Source: Actinomycetota bacterium
Lineage (GTDB): Bacteria; Actinomycetota; Actinomycetes; Streptosporangiales; Streptosporangiaceae
DNA: 7,188 nucleotides
Assembly: GCA_003541285.1 (NCBI GenBank)
Contig: DPMS01000780.1
Span: forward strand, 1-7,188
Reading direction: 5' to 3'
In this document: piece after piece, positions 1 through 5,875 of the stretch
How the letters are laid out: each line of letters starts with the position of its first letter
How positions within the stretch are numbered: position 1 is the first letter of the stretch
The notes under the pieces: generated by a model
What the model saw: the letters and a program-made list of their open reading frames with translations, nothing else
Told to the model about the DNA's origin: nothing
The model's database searches: none
Made by a program: the position numbers and the translations under genes

Positions 1-95
1 TGCGCAGTCCTGGCCCGGCCCGTGCGGTTATGCCGGGCTGGTCTCGGTTCGGCCACGAATCGATCTGGGTCTTGCCTGCCGCCCTGACCTAGCCT

Positions 96-109
96 TGAAT
101 TGGGGTTCA
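96..109. promoter_or_regulatory. Upstream TGAA-N6-TTCA dyad (candidate operator)
   Basis: An inverted repeat TGAA / TTCA with a 6-base centre lies 40 bases before the first ABC gene. It sits in a stretch (about 95-132) clearly richer in A and T than the surrounding DNA, which suits a promoter region, although I see no convincing -35/-10 pair. A closely similar dyad recurs at 148-165. The repetition supports a protein-binding site, but no particular regulator can be assigned from sequence. Confidence 0.35.
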
Positions 110-147
110 TTAACTGGCGATGTTGGCAGTTTGAGCAGGACATGTGC

Positions 148-165
148 GATGAATGATGGTTCATC
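148..165. promoter_or_regulatory. Dyad GATGAA-N6-TTCATC over the livG-like start codon
   Basis: A perfect 6-6-6 inverted repeat (GATGAA, six-base centre TGATGG, TTCATC) contains the ATG at 149-151. Its inner 15 bases match the upstream dyad at 12 of 15 positions, both reading TGAAT-N3-GGTTCAT. It could be a second operator. In the mRNA, the same arms could form a modest hairpin that pairs the start codon. Both roles are inference. Confidence 0.35.
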
Positions 166-1054
166 AGCAGTGGCGGCTTCTCCTCCACCCGCCCAGCCGG
201 CAGGCGTGCTGGACGTCCGCAGCGTCACGGTCCGTTTCGGCGGCCTGACCGCTCTGGATGAGGTCTCGCTCACCGCGGCCCCGCGTCAGGTCACCGGGAT
301 CATCGGCCCCAACGGGGCAGGAAAGACCACTTTGCTCAACGTCCTGTGCGGCTTCGTGCGGCCAGACTCCGGGGAGGTGAGCCTGGGCGGCTCCCGGCTG
401 ACCGGGCTGCCCACGCACCGGCTCGCTTCCCTGGGAATCGCCCGGACGCTGCAGGGCGTCGGCCTGTTCCGCGGGCTCACGGTGCTGGAGAACGTCATGG
501 CCGGTGCCACCTGCCACGCCCGGGCCGGGTTCTGGCCGGGCCTGCTCGGGATCACCCGGTCAGATCGCGACGAACGTGCGCTGCGGGAGCGGTCGCTGGC
601 GGCACTGGACCGGGTCGGCGCGGCGGAACTGGCCGGGCGCATGCCCGACCAGCTTCCCTACGGCATGCGCAAGCGGGCTGCGCTCGCCCGCGCACTGGTC
701 GCCGAACCCAAGGTGCTGCTGCTGGACGAGCCGGCCAGTGGGCTGTCCGAGGCCGAACTCCCCGAACTGGGCGAACTGATCACGCGGCTGGCGGCAGCGG
801 CCTCGGTGGTGGTCGTCGAGCACCGGATGGACCTCATGATGTCGGTCTGCGAGGCGATCGCCGTGCTCGACTTCGGCAGGCTCATCGCGCACGGAACGCC
901 GGACCAGGTGCAGGCCGACCCGGCTGTCACCGCCGCCTACCTGGGCACGAACGGCGAAAACGGCCCGGACGGTGAAACCGGCCTGAACGTCGAAACCGCC
1001 CCGGACGGCCACCCCAGCCCGGACGCGGAGGGCGGTGAAACCCCCGGTGACTGA
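149..1054 (+). CDS. livG: Branched-chain amino acid-type ABC transporter ATP-binding protein (LivG-like)
   Basis: This is one of two cytoplasmic ATPases that power a HAAT-family importer. The 301-residue product has Walker A GPNGAGKT (53-60), Q-loop Gln102, a signature region LPYGMRKR (169-176) in place of LSGGQ, Walker B VLLLDE (189-194) and switch His225. The sequence AYLG (263-266) closes the LivG core. The ATG at 149 is preferred because AGGA at 137-140 lies 8 bases upstream. A TTG at 95 would add 18 residues before the domain with no visible benefit. Odd point: residues 269-292 are four hexapeptide repeats on an acidic, Gly-rich tail (269-301) beyond the family's usual end. The stop overlaps the next gene, which is the LivF partner. 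Family assignment is firm; the substrate is unknown. Confidence 0.93.
   Translation: MNDGSSAVAASPPPAQPAGVLDVRSVTVRFGGLTALDEVSLTAAPRQVTGIIGPNGAGKTTLLNVLCGFVRPDSGEVSLGGSRLTGLPTHRLASLGIARTLQGVGLFRGLTVLENVMAGATCHARAGFWPGLLGITRSDRDERALRERSLAALDRVGAAELAGRMPDQLPYGMRKRAALARALVAEPKVLLLDEPASGLSEAELPELGELITRLAAAASVVVVEHRMDLMMSVCEAIAVLDFGRLIAHGTPDQVQADPAVTAAYLGTNGENGPDGETGLNVETAPDGHPSPDAEGGETPGD
954..1025 (+). repeat. Four tandem 18-base repeats inside the livG-like gene
   Basis: Units at 954-971, 972-989, 990-1007 and 1008-1025 follow each other without gaps. Three of them share GAAA near the start; three end in CCGGACG and one in CTGAACG. The fourth is the most diverged. In frame they encode GENGPD, GETGLN, VETAPD and GHPSPD, the C-terminal tail of the ATPase. 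Because the unit is a multiple of three, copy-number change would preserve the frame. Confidence 0.75.
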
Positions 1055-1769
1055 CCCCGCGGCGCTCACGGTTGAGGAGGTTGTCGCCGGATACGGCGGC
1101 GTCCTGGCGCTTCAGGGCGTCTCGATCTCCACCCGGCCGGCCACGATCACCGCCGTGCTGGGCGCCAACGGCGCCGGCAAGACCACCCTGCTCAAGACGA
1201 TCAGCGGCTTCGTCCGGCCCCGCCGGGGCAAGATCGCCCTGGACGGCACCGACCTGACCCGCCGCCGCCCCGAGGAGATCGCCCGCGCGGGGCTGGCGCA
1301 CGTCCCCGAGGGGCAGGGTGTCATCACCGAACTGACCGTCGAGGAGAACCTGCGGCTGGGCGGGCTCTGGCGGCACGGACACACCAGCCGGGCCGCCGCG
1401 CTGGCCGATGCCTACCAGCGGTTCCCGCTGCTCTCCGGGGCGCGCAACCGCAGCGCGGGCACGCTGTCGGGCGGGGAGCGGCAGATCCTGGTCATCGCCC
1501 GCGCCCTCATGGCCAGTCCCCGGATGCTGCTGCTGGACGAGCCGTCACTGGGCCTGGCGCCACGGATGGTCGCGCAGGTCATGGACCTGATCCGGCAGTT
1601 GCGCGACGAGGCCGGGCTCACCGTCCTGCTGGTCGAGCAGAACGCCCGCAGTGCCCTCGCCATCGCCGACGAGGGGATCGTGCTCAACCTCGGCCGGGTC
1701 GTCGCCGCTTCCAGCGCGCACGAACTCGCCGCCGATGTCGAGCTCCGCAAGCACTACCTGGGCTTTTAG
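1035..1769 (+). CDS. livF: Branched-chain amino acid-type ABC transporter ATP-binding protein (LivF-like)
   Basis: This is the second ATPase of the HAAT importer, expected to pair with the LivG-like subunit. Its 244 residues contain Walker A GANGAGKT (43-50), the family segment PEGQGVITELTVEENL (91-106), signature LSGGE (144-148) and Walker B MLLLDE (164-169). Gln202 in VEQN takes the switch-His position, as is usual for LivF. Start choice is uncertain. GTG 1035 lies only 2 bases after GGAGGG (1027-1032), whereas in-frame GTG 1047 lies 14 bases after it and gives the more typical N-terminus MTDPAALTVEEV (240 residues). Either start overlaps the end of livG, so translation is probably coupled. 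Length and motifs are normal, with no sign of damage. Confidence 0.93.
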   Translation: MKPPVTDPAALTVEEVVAGYGGVLALQGVSISTRPATITAVLGANGAGKTTLLKTISGFVRPRRGKIALDGTDLTRRRPEEIARAGLAHVPEGQGVITELTVEENLRLGGLWRHGHTSRAAALADAYQRFPLLSGARNRSAGTLSGGERQILVIARALMASPRMLLLDEPSLGLAPRMVAQVMDLIRQLRDEAGLTVLLVEQNARSALAIADEGIVLNLGRVVAASSAHELAADVELRKHYLGF

Positions 1770-1777
1770 GGCGAAGC

Positions 1778-1783
1778 GGGAGG
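1778..1783 (+). promoter_or_regulatory. Ribosome binding site fixing the livH-like GTG start
   Basis: GGGAGG ends 7 bases before GTG 1791, in the 21-base gap after the livF stop. It is the best Shine-Dalgarno match in the operon and supports the GTG over any internal ATG. Confidence 0.7.
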
Positions 1784-1790
1784 CGGCCAG

Positions 1791-2669
1791 GTGCGTGAAT
1801 TCATCCAGTTCACCCTCGGTGGCATCAGTTTCGGGATGGTCTACGCGGCGATCGCACTGTCGCTGGTGCTGATCTGGCGCGGCACCCGCATCCTCAACTA
1901 TGCGCAGGGTGCGATGGCGATGCTCACCGCCTATGTCGCGTTCACCGTCATCGGCCACACCGGCTCGTACTGGGCCGGGTTCGCCGCGGCACTGGCCGCC
2001 GGGCTGGTGCTGGGCGCGGTCATCGAGCGGACCGTCATCCGCCCGGTGGAGAGCAAGCCGCCCCTCAACGCGGTGGTGGTCACGATCGGGCTGCTGGTGT
2101 TCCTGGAGGGCCTGGCCGGCCTCATCTACGGCGGCCAGTACCGCTCCTTCCCGGCCGCCTTCTCGATCACCGGTCTGCATGCGGGGTCGGTCCCACTAGG
2201 GATTTCGCGTAACGATGTCTTCGTGGCCGGTGCCGTTCTGGCGGCCGCGCTCGCTCTTGCCGCATTGTTCCGCTACACCTCGGCCGGGCTGCGGCTGCGC
2301 GCATCCGCGTTCAACGCTTACGCGGCAAGACTGCTCGGGGTGCGGGTCGGCCGGATGCTGACGCTCGGCTGGGCACTCGCGGGCCTGATCGGCGCGCTGG
2401 CAGGGGTGCTGGTGTCGCCCGCCACCTTCCTCTACCCGGCCAGCATGGACTCGATCTTCGTGCTCGGGTTCACGGCGGCGGTGATCGGCGGGCTGGACAG
2501 CCCGGCGGGCGCTGTCGCGGGCGGCCTGATCCTCGGCGTCGCCCTCAACTATGTGGGCGGCTACCTCGGCTCGAACCTGGAAACGATATTCGGGCTCGCA
2601 GCGCTCATCGTGGTGCTGATGATCCGTCCCTCGGGCATCTTCGCCGCCAGCGCTGGCCGGCAGGTGTGA
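1791..2669 (+). CDS. livH: Branched-chain amino acid-type ABC transporter permease (LivH-like)
   Basis: This inner-membrane permease is one of the two subunits forming the HAAT translocation path. The 292-residue protein is hydrophobic throughout. Recognisable LivH segments are LGGISFGMVYAAIALSL (9-25), NYAQGAM (36-42), IERTVIRPV (78-86), the cytoplasmic ATPase-contact loop AGLRLRASAFNAYAARLLGV (165-184), GGLDSPAGAVAGG (233-245) and a final MIRPSGIF near the C-terminus. Loop residues usually written as QNPEAARLLG in the family read FNAYAARLLG here, keeping the ARLLG core. GTG 1791 is chosen on its strong ribosome site. The stop lies next to or within the livM start, as expected for stoichiometric partners. 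Substrate specificity cannot be read from this subunit. Confidence 0.93.
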   Translation: MREFIQFTLGGISFGMVYAAIALSLVLIWRGTRILNYAQGAMAMLTAYVAFTVIGHTGSYWAGFAAALAAGLVLGAVIERTVIRPVESKPPLNAVVVTIGLLVFLEGLAGLIYGGQYRSFPAAFSITGLHAGSVPLGISRNDVFVAGAVLAAALALAALFRYTSAGLRLRASAFNAYAARLLGVRVGRMLTLGWALAGLIGALAGVLVSPATFLYPASMDSIFVLGFTAAVIGGLDSPAGAVAGGLILGVALNYVGGYLGSNLETIFGLAALIVVLMIRPSGIFAASAGRQV

Positions 2670-2671
2670 CC

Positions 2672-3718
2672 ATGACGCTGACTCGCCACGCCGGGGCCGC
2701 ACTTGCCGCAGCGGTCGTGATCTGGGCGCTATCGGCCGTGCTCGGCCCGTTCCGGGACTACCAGATAGCCGATATCGCCGTCTATGTGGTCGCGATCGCC
2801 GGGCTGACGGTGCTGATCGGGCTCAGCGGCCAGATCTCGCTCGGCCACGGCGCGTTCATGGCGGTCGGCGCGTACGCCACGGCGCTGCTGCAAACGCACC
2901 TGAACTGGCCGTTGTGGGCCCTGTTCCCGGTCAGCGCGCTGATCGCCGCCGTCACCGGGGCGGCGGTGGGCGTGGCCGCCGCCCGGCTGCGCGGCCCGTA
3001 CCTGGCGGGTGCCACCCTGATGCTGGCCGTCGCCATCCCCTCGCTGGCGAACCAGTTCGCCAGCGTGCTCGGCGGTGACCAGGGCCTGGGTGTCACCGTC
3101 AGCGCCCCGGCCTGGCTCGGTGCGACCTTCCCGCCCACCCGGTGGCTGGCCTGGGTCAACTCCCTCGTCGCCCTGATAGTCCTGGTGCTGCTGGCCAACC
3201 TTGCCCGCAGCAGGGTCGGCCGTTCGTGGCGGGCGGTCCGGGACGACGAGGCCGCCGCCGTCCTGGCCGGGCTCAACGTGGCCAGGCTGCGGGTTCTCGC
3301 CTTCGTCGTGAGCGCGGCCTGTGCGGGCCTGGCCGGCTCCATGCTCGCCGTCTACGCCTCGCAGGTCTCCCCCGGGTCGTTCTCCGTCACCCTGTCGATC
3401 GCCCTGCTGACCGGGGCGGTCATCGGTGGCCTCGGCAGCCTGGCCGGGGCGATCTGGGGCAGCCTCGTGATCGTCCTTGTCCCCACCTACGTCCAGGACG
3501 TGGCCACCAGCCACGGCCTGGCCAGCGCGGTCGCCGCCAACATCCCGGTCGCCGCATACGGGGTGGTTCTCGTCGCCGTCATGCTCACCTTCCCCGACGG
3601 CATCCAGGGAGGGCTGCGCCGGCTGGGCCGGCTGGTCACTCCCGCCCTCACGACCCGCCTCAATTCCTTGCGCCGGCGTCCGCCGGCCAGTGAACACCAG
3701 GAAGAAGGCACCATATGA
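2672..3718 (+). CDS. livM: Branched-chain amino acid-type ABC transporter permease (LivM-like)
   Basis: This is the second permease subunit, 348 residues from ATG 2672. Diagnostic LivM features are GLSGQISLGHGAFMAVGAYA (50-69), GPYLAGATLML (108-118), GGDQGL (134-139), the coupling loop running from SRVGRSWRAVRDDEAAAVLAG to NVARLRVLAF (about 180-211), GGLGSLAGAIWG (252-263) and PDGIQGGLRRLGRL near the end. GTG 2666, four bases overlapping the livH stop as GTGA, is an alternative start. I prefer ATG 2672 because the AGG at 2662-2664 is then 7 bases away. The basic, Pro-rich C-terminal tail carries a GC hairpin in its DNA and the livK ribosome site. The stop overlaps the livK start as ATGA. Confidence 0.92.
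   Translation: MTLTRHAGAALAAAVVIWALSAVLGPFRDYQIADIAVYVVAIAGLTVLIGLSGQISLGHGAFMAVGAYATALLQTHLNWPLWALFPVSALIAAVTGAAVGVAAARLRGPYLAGATLMLAVAIPSLANQFASVLGGDQGLGVTVSAPAWLGATFPPTRWLAWVNSLVALIVLVLLANLARSRVGRSWRAVRDDEAAAVLAGLNVARLRVLAFVVSAACAGLAGSMLAVYASQVSPGSFSVTLSIALLTGAVIGGLGSLAGAIWGSLVIVLVPTYVQDVATSHGLASAVAANIPVAAYGVVLVAVMLTFPDGIQGGLRRLGRLVTPALTTRLNSLRRRPPASEHQEEGTI
3672..3687 (+). repeat. 16-base inverted repeat just before livK
   Basis: GCCGGCG and CGCCGGC flank a 2-base centre. As RNA this would fold as a 6-bp all-GC stem with a GUCC tetraloop. It lies in the last codons of livM, 17 bases before the AAGG ribosome site (3705-3708) of livK. No U-run follows, so it is not a standard terminator. 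It may stabilise or mark a processed livK mRNA, since binding proteins are normally made in excess of their permeases. That role is inference. Confidence 0.45.
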
Positions 3719-5034
3719 ACAGATCACACCGGGTGCGCCTATCAGCCATCGCGGCCGCCGCAGTGGCCACCGCGATGATCGCGGCCGGCTGCGGCGGCAG
3801 TTCGTCATCGTCCAACGGCCCCACCGCCTCCGCTCCCGGCATCACCGCGACCCAGATCCTCATCGGCAGCCATCAGCCGCTCACCGGGCCGGCCGCACCC
3901 GGCTACAGCGAGATCGCCCCCGCCTCCAACGCCTACTTCCAGTACGTCAACGCCCACGGCGGCATTTACGGGCGCAAGATCAAGTACACCTACCTCGATG
4001 ACGGGTACGACCCGTCCAAGACCGTGACCGATGTCCACCAGCTGGTGCTCCAGGACAACGTGTATGCGATCTTCGACGGCCTGGGCACCCCCACCCATCT
4101 GGCGGCGATCAGCTTCCTCAACTCCAGCAAGGTGCCGGACGTGTTCGTCGCCTCCGGCTGCGACTGCTGGAACAACCCGTCCACGTACCCGCAGACGTTC
4201 GGCTGGCAGATTGACTACATCCGCGAGGGCAAGATCCTCGGCGCGTACATCAAGAAGAACTTCCCGGGCAAGAAGATCGGCTACTTCTACCAGAACGACG
4301 AGTTCGGGCAGGACGGCGTCAAGGGCCTCGACTACGAGATCCCGAAGGCGCAGGTCGTGAGCAGGCAGAGCTACGTCCCGACCAACGTCAACGTCAGCCC
4401 GCAGGTGGCCGCGCTCAAGGCGGCCGGCGCGCAGGTCGTGGTGTCGTTCTCCATCCCCGCGTTCACCGCCCTGCTCAAGCTGGCCAGCCTCAAGCTCGGC
4501 TACAGCCCCACCCTGGCGGTCAGCAACGTCGGCTCGGACCCGATCACCCTGGGCGGGCTGCTGGAGGCGTTCGCCAAGAAAGGCGGCGCGACGGTCTCCG
4601 GCAGCGCGCTCACCCAGGGCATCATCACCGATGGCTACCTGCCGGCGCTGGGTGACACCACCAACAGCTGGATCGCGCTGTTCAAGAAGGTCCACGACAC
4701 CTACGACGCCAAGGCGCCGTTCGACGGCAACGTCCTGTACGGCGAGGCCGTCGGGTATGCGTTCGTGCAGGCCATGATGAAGGCTGGCAAGAACCCGACC
4801 CGGGCTGACCTGGTCAACGCGATCAACGGCGGGCTGCCGCAGGGTCCGGCGATGGCGCCCTATGCCTACTCGGCCAGCGATCACAGCGGCATCACCGGAG
4901 CGTTCATCGGTGTGATCAACAACGGTGCGATCGTCCAGCAGGGCCCGGTCCTGGTGACCGACGCCACCCCGACCGGGGCGGTCACCACCTACACCGGGTC
5001 GGAGCAGACGGCGCCCGCCAGCGGGATGCCGTAG
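3715..5034 (+). CDS. livK: HAAT-family ABC transporter substrate-binding lipoprotein (LivK-like)
   Basis: This extracytoplasmic receptor delivers substrate to the LivH/LivM permease. The 439-residue product starts with a basic and hydrophobic signal peptide ending in the lipobox IAAGC, so Cys26 should be lipidated and anchor the protein to the outer face of the membrane. A Ser/Gly linker (27-33) follows, then a type I periplasmic-binding fold: ITATQILIGSHQPLTGP (43-59), NAHGGIYGRKI (79-89), FDGLGTPTHLAA (120-131) and YFYQNDEFGQDGVKGL further on. Residues 147-152 read SGCDCW, an unusual Cys-X-Cys where family members usually contact ligand. The start overlaps the livM stop (ATGA) with AAGG 6 bases upstream. 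The ligand may be an amino acid, amide or carboxylate; sequence alone cannot decide. It is the last gene of the operon. Confidence 0.92.
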   Translation: MNRSHRVRLSAIAAAAVATAMIAAGCGGSSSSSNGPTASAPGITATQILIGSHQPLTGPAAPGYSEIAPASNAYFQYVNAHGGIYGRKIKYTYLDDGYDPSKTVTDVHQLVLQDNVYAIFDGLGTPTHLAAISFLNSSKVPDVFVASGCDCWNNPSTYPQTFGWQIDYIREGKILGAYIKKNFPGKKIGYFYQNDEFGQDGVKGLDYEIPKAQVVSRQSYVPTNVNVSPQVAALKAAGAQVVVSFSIPAFTALLKLASLKLGYSPTLAVSNVGSDPITLGGLLEAFAKKGGATVSGSALTQGIITDGYLPALGDTTNSWIALFKKVHDTYDAKAPFDGNVLYGEAVGYAFVQAMMKAGKNPTRADLVNAINGGLPQGPAMAPYAYSASDHSGITGAFIGVINNGAIVQQGPVLVTDATPTGAVTTYTGSEQTAPASGMP

Positions 5035-5045
5035 GGCATGCCCTA
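5032..5045. promoter_or_regulatory. Perfect 14-base palindrome at the livK stop (candidate TetR operator)
   Basis: TAGGGCATGCCCTA is fully self-complementary and begins with the TAG stop of livK. It is centred about 22 bases upstream of a TATCAT -10-like hexamer (5058-5063), so it would cover the -35 zone of a promoter reading into the TetR gene. Operators of TetR proteins are commonly palindromes near their own promoter. An overlapping alternative hairpin is ATGCC (5026-5030) with GGCAT (5035-5039), which could instead serve mRNA termination. Confidence 0.4.
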
Positions 5046-5057
5046 ACCAGCGGCCAA

Positions 5058-5063
5058 TATCAT
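5058..5063 (+). promoter_or_regulatory. Candidate -10 element for the TetR gene
   Basis: TATCAT matches the sigma70-type TATAAT at five of six positions, in an AT-rich patch (AATATCAT) of otherwise GC-rich DNA. No good -35 is seen at 16-18 bases upstream, where the 14-base palindrome sits. Transcription would start near 5070, leaving a leader of about 150 bases before GTG 5224. Confidence 0.35.
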
Positions 5064-5078
5064 GCGCACGGGTGCTGG

Positions 5079-5108
5079 CCTGCCGCTTCCGGACAAAGCT
5101 CCGGCAGG
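5079..5108 (+). repeat. Stem-loop 1 in the livK-tetR spacer
   Basis: CCTGCCG (5079-5085) pairs with CGGCAGG (5102-5108) across a 16-base loop. A competing hairpin, CCGGA (5089-5093) with TCCGG (5100-5104), shares part of the right arm. No T-tract follows. It could contribute to termination of the ABC operon or to the structure of the TetR leader. Confidence 0.4.
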
Positions 5109-5121
5109 CGGCGGGCAAGCG

Positions 5122-5152
5122 CCTGGCACCAGGGTGACGCGCCCTGGCCAGG
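5122..5152 (+). terminator. Strong 11-bp hairpin built from two CCTGG/CCAGG dyads (possible U-less terminator)
   Basis: CCTGG (5122-5126) pairs with CCAGG (5148-5152), and CCAGGG (5129-5134) pairs with CCCTGG (5142-5147). This gives 11 base pairs interrupted only by a two-base bulge (5127-5128), with a 7-base loop. The same bases also read as two separate DNA dyads, CCTGG-CA-CCAGG and CCTGGCCAGG, centred 20 bases apart. It may be a U-less terminator behind livK or a pair of operator sites; no T-run follows, so type is uncertain. Confidence 0.45.
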
Positions 5153-5160
5153 AACCGGAA

Positions 5161-5189
5161 AGCCGCGGGCACGCACCGCCGGCGCGGCT
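5161..5189 (+). repeat. Stem-loop 3 in the livK-tetR spacer
   Basis: AGCCGCG (5161-5167) pairs with CGCGGCT (5183-5189) over a 15-base loop. It is the third consecutive hairpin in the spacer. In DNA this GC-rich, a single 7-bp stem is weak evidence; the series is more notable than this element alone. Confidence 0.3.
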
Positions 5190-5209
5190 GCCCCGGACAG
5201 GTCCCGAAC

Positions 5210-5215
5210 GGGGGG
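5210..5215 (+). promoter_or_regulatory. Probable ribosome binding site for the TetR gene
   Basis: A run of six G ends 8 bases before GTG 5224. It resembles GGAGG only loosely, but it is the best candidate near a start that gives a normal-length TetR protein. CCCCG (5191-5195) could pair with CGGGG (5209-5213) and mask it; that is inference. Confidence 0.35.
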
Positions 5216-5223
5216 TGACCGGT

Positions 5224-5841
5224 GTGACGGTCGCAGCGAACCGGCGGGCTGCCGTCAGTCCTGACCTCCCGCCCGCGCAGCGGCTACTGCGCGCAGCCGA
5301 GGAACTCTTCGGGGAGAGCAGCTACCGGCGGACGACCGTGGCAGGCATCTGCGCCCGGGCCGGCATCGCCACCGGCAGCTTCTACGCCCACTTCGGATCC
5401 AAGGCCGAGATCTTTGCCGCCGTCGTCCGCCAGATCAATGCCGACCTGCGGCTGGCGATGAAGACCGCCATCGAGCAGGCCGGCGATGGCCAGCGGGAGC
5501 GGGAGCGGGCCAGTTTCCGGGCATTCTTCGACATGCTCTCGCAGCGTCCATGGATGGACCGGATCGTGCGGGAGTCGGAGTTCGTCGACCCGGGACTGTT
5601 CCGTGAGTACTACGAGACCCTGGCCCGCGGTTACGCCCGCGGGGTGCGCCGGGCCCAGTTGGCCCGGGAGGTGGACGCCCGGTATGACCCGGAGGTCGTC
5701 GCCTACATCTACACCGGGGTCGGCAACTTCATCGGGATGCGCTGGGCCGACTGGACCGCGGGTGGCCAGGTGCCCGACGATGTGCTCGACGACCTGCTCG
5801 AGGTGCTCGGCCGCGGCCTCCCGCCACCGGCCACGCCGTAA
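5224..5841 (+). CDS. TetR/AcrR-family transcriptional regulator
   Basis: This DNA-binding regulator probably acts as a ligand-released repressor of itself or its neighbours. The 205-residue product has the classic N-terminal TetR helix-turn-helix: RLLRAAEELF (20-29), TTVAGICARAGIATGSFYAH (37-56), then FGSKAEIF (57-64). A variable helical ligand domain follows, including RPWMDRIVRESEF and a Trp-rich FIGMRWADW. The frame stays open back to ATG 5062, but that would add about 54 Pro/Gly/Arg-rich residues and has no ribosome site, so GTG 5224 is preferred; GTG 5215 is also possible. It lies 189 bases after livK behind several palindromes that may be its operators. The ligand is not evident; with an acyl-CoA ligase nearby, a CoA ester or free acid is a reasonable guess. 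Confidence 0.88.
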   Translation: MTVAANRRAAVSPDLPPAQRLLRAAEELFGESSYRRTTVAGICARAGIATGSFYAHFGSKAEIFAAVVRQINADLRLAMKTAIEQAGDGQRERERASFRAFFDMLSQRPWMDRIVRESEFVDPGLFREYYETLARGYARGVRRAQLAREVDARYDPEVVAYIYTGVGNFIGMRWADWTAGGQVPDDVLDDLLEVLGRGLPPPATP

Positions 5842-5868
5842 GCCCGGCAGCCGCGCCAGGCCCGAGAC

Positions 5869-5874
5869 TAGGCT
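5869..5874 (+). promoter_or_regulatory. Weak candidate -10 before the membrane-protein gene
   Basis: TAGGCT fits the actinobacterial TAnnnT -10 pattern and lies 28 bases after the TetR stop. No recognisable -35 accompanies it. It would allow the membrane protein to be transcribed separately from tetR. Confidence 0.2.
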
Positions 5875-5875
5875 C

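Noticed and set aside
1..110. A minus-strand frame open from an ATG at 110 to the left edge, possibly a divergent gene
   Set aside because: It has no ribosome site, its residues are an unpatterned Arg/Pro/Gly mix, and only about 36 codons are visible. I see no supportable gene in 1-94.
95..148. TTG start at 95 extending the LivG-like protein by 18 residues
   Set aside because: There is no good ribosome site before it, the segment overlaps AT-rich promoter-like DNA, and ATG 149 has AGGA at proper spacing.
169..176. LPYGMRKR in place of LSGGQ in the LivG-like ATPase as a sign of inactivity (residue positions)
   Set aside because: LivG-type ATPases generally have a divergent L-x-YG signature, and Walker A, Walker B, Q-loop and switch His are all intact.
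2729..3808. Long minus-strand open frame (359 codons) opposite livM
   Set aside because: It is a shadow of the + strand codon pattern, rich in Gly, Asp, Arg and Gln with no domain, while livM is unmistakable.
3805..5172. Minus-strand open frame of 455 codons opposite livK
   Set aside because: Its Arg/Gly/Asp/Val-rich composition mirrors third-position GC bias; there are no motifs, and livK on the other strand has a clear signal peptide and fold.
5486..5779. Upstream part of the membrane-protein frame, beginning inside tetR
   Set aside because: It is Ser/Arg/Cys-rich translation of the tetR gene in another frame; coding character appears only after the tetR stop.
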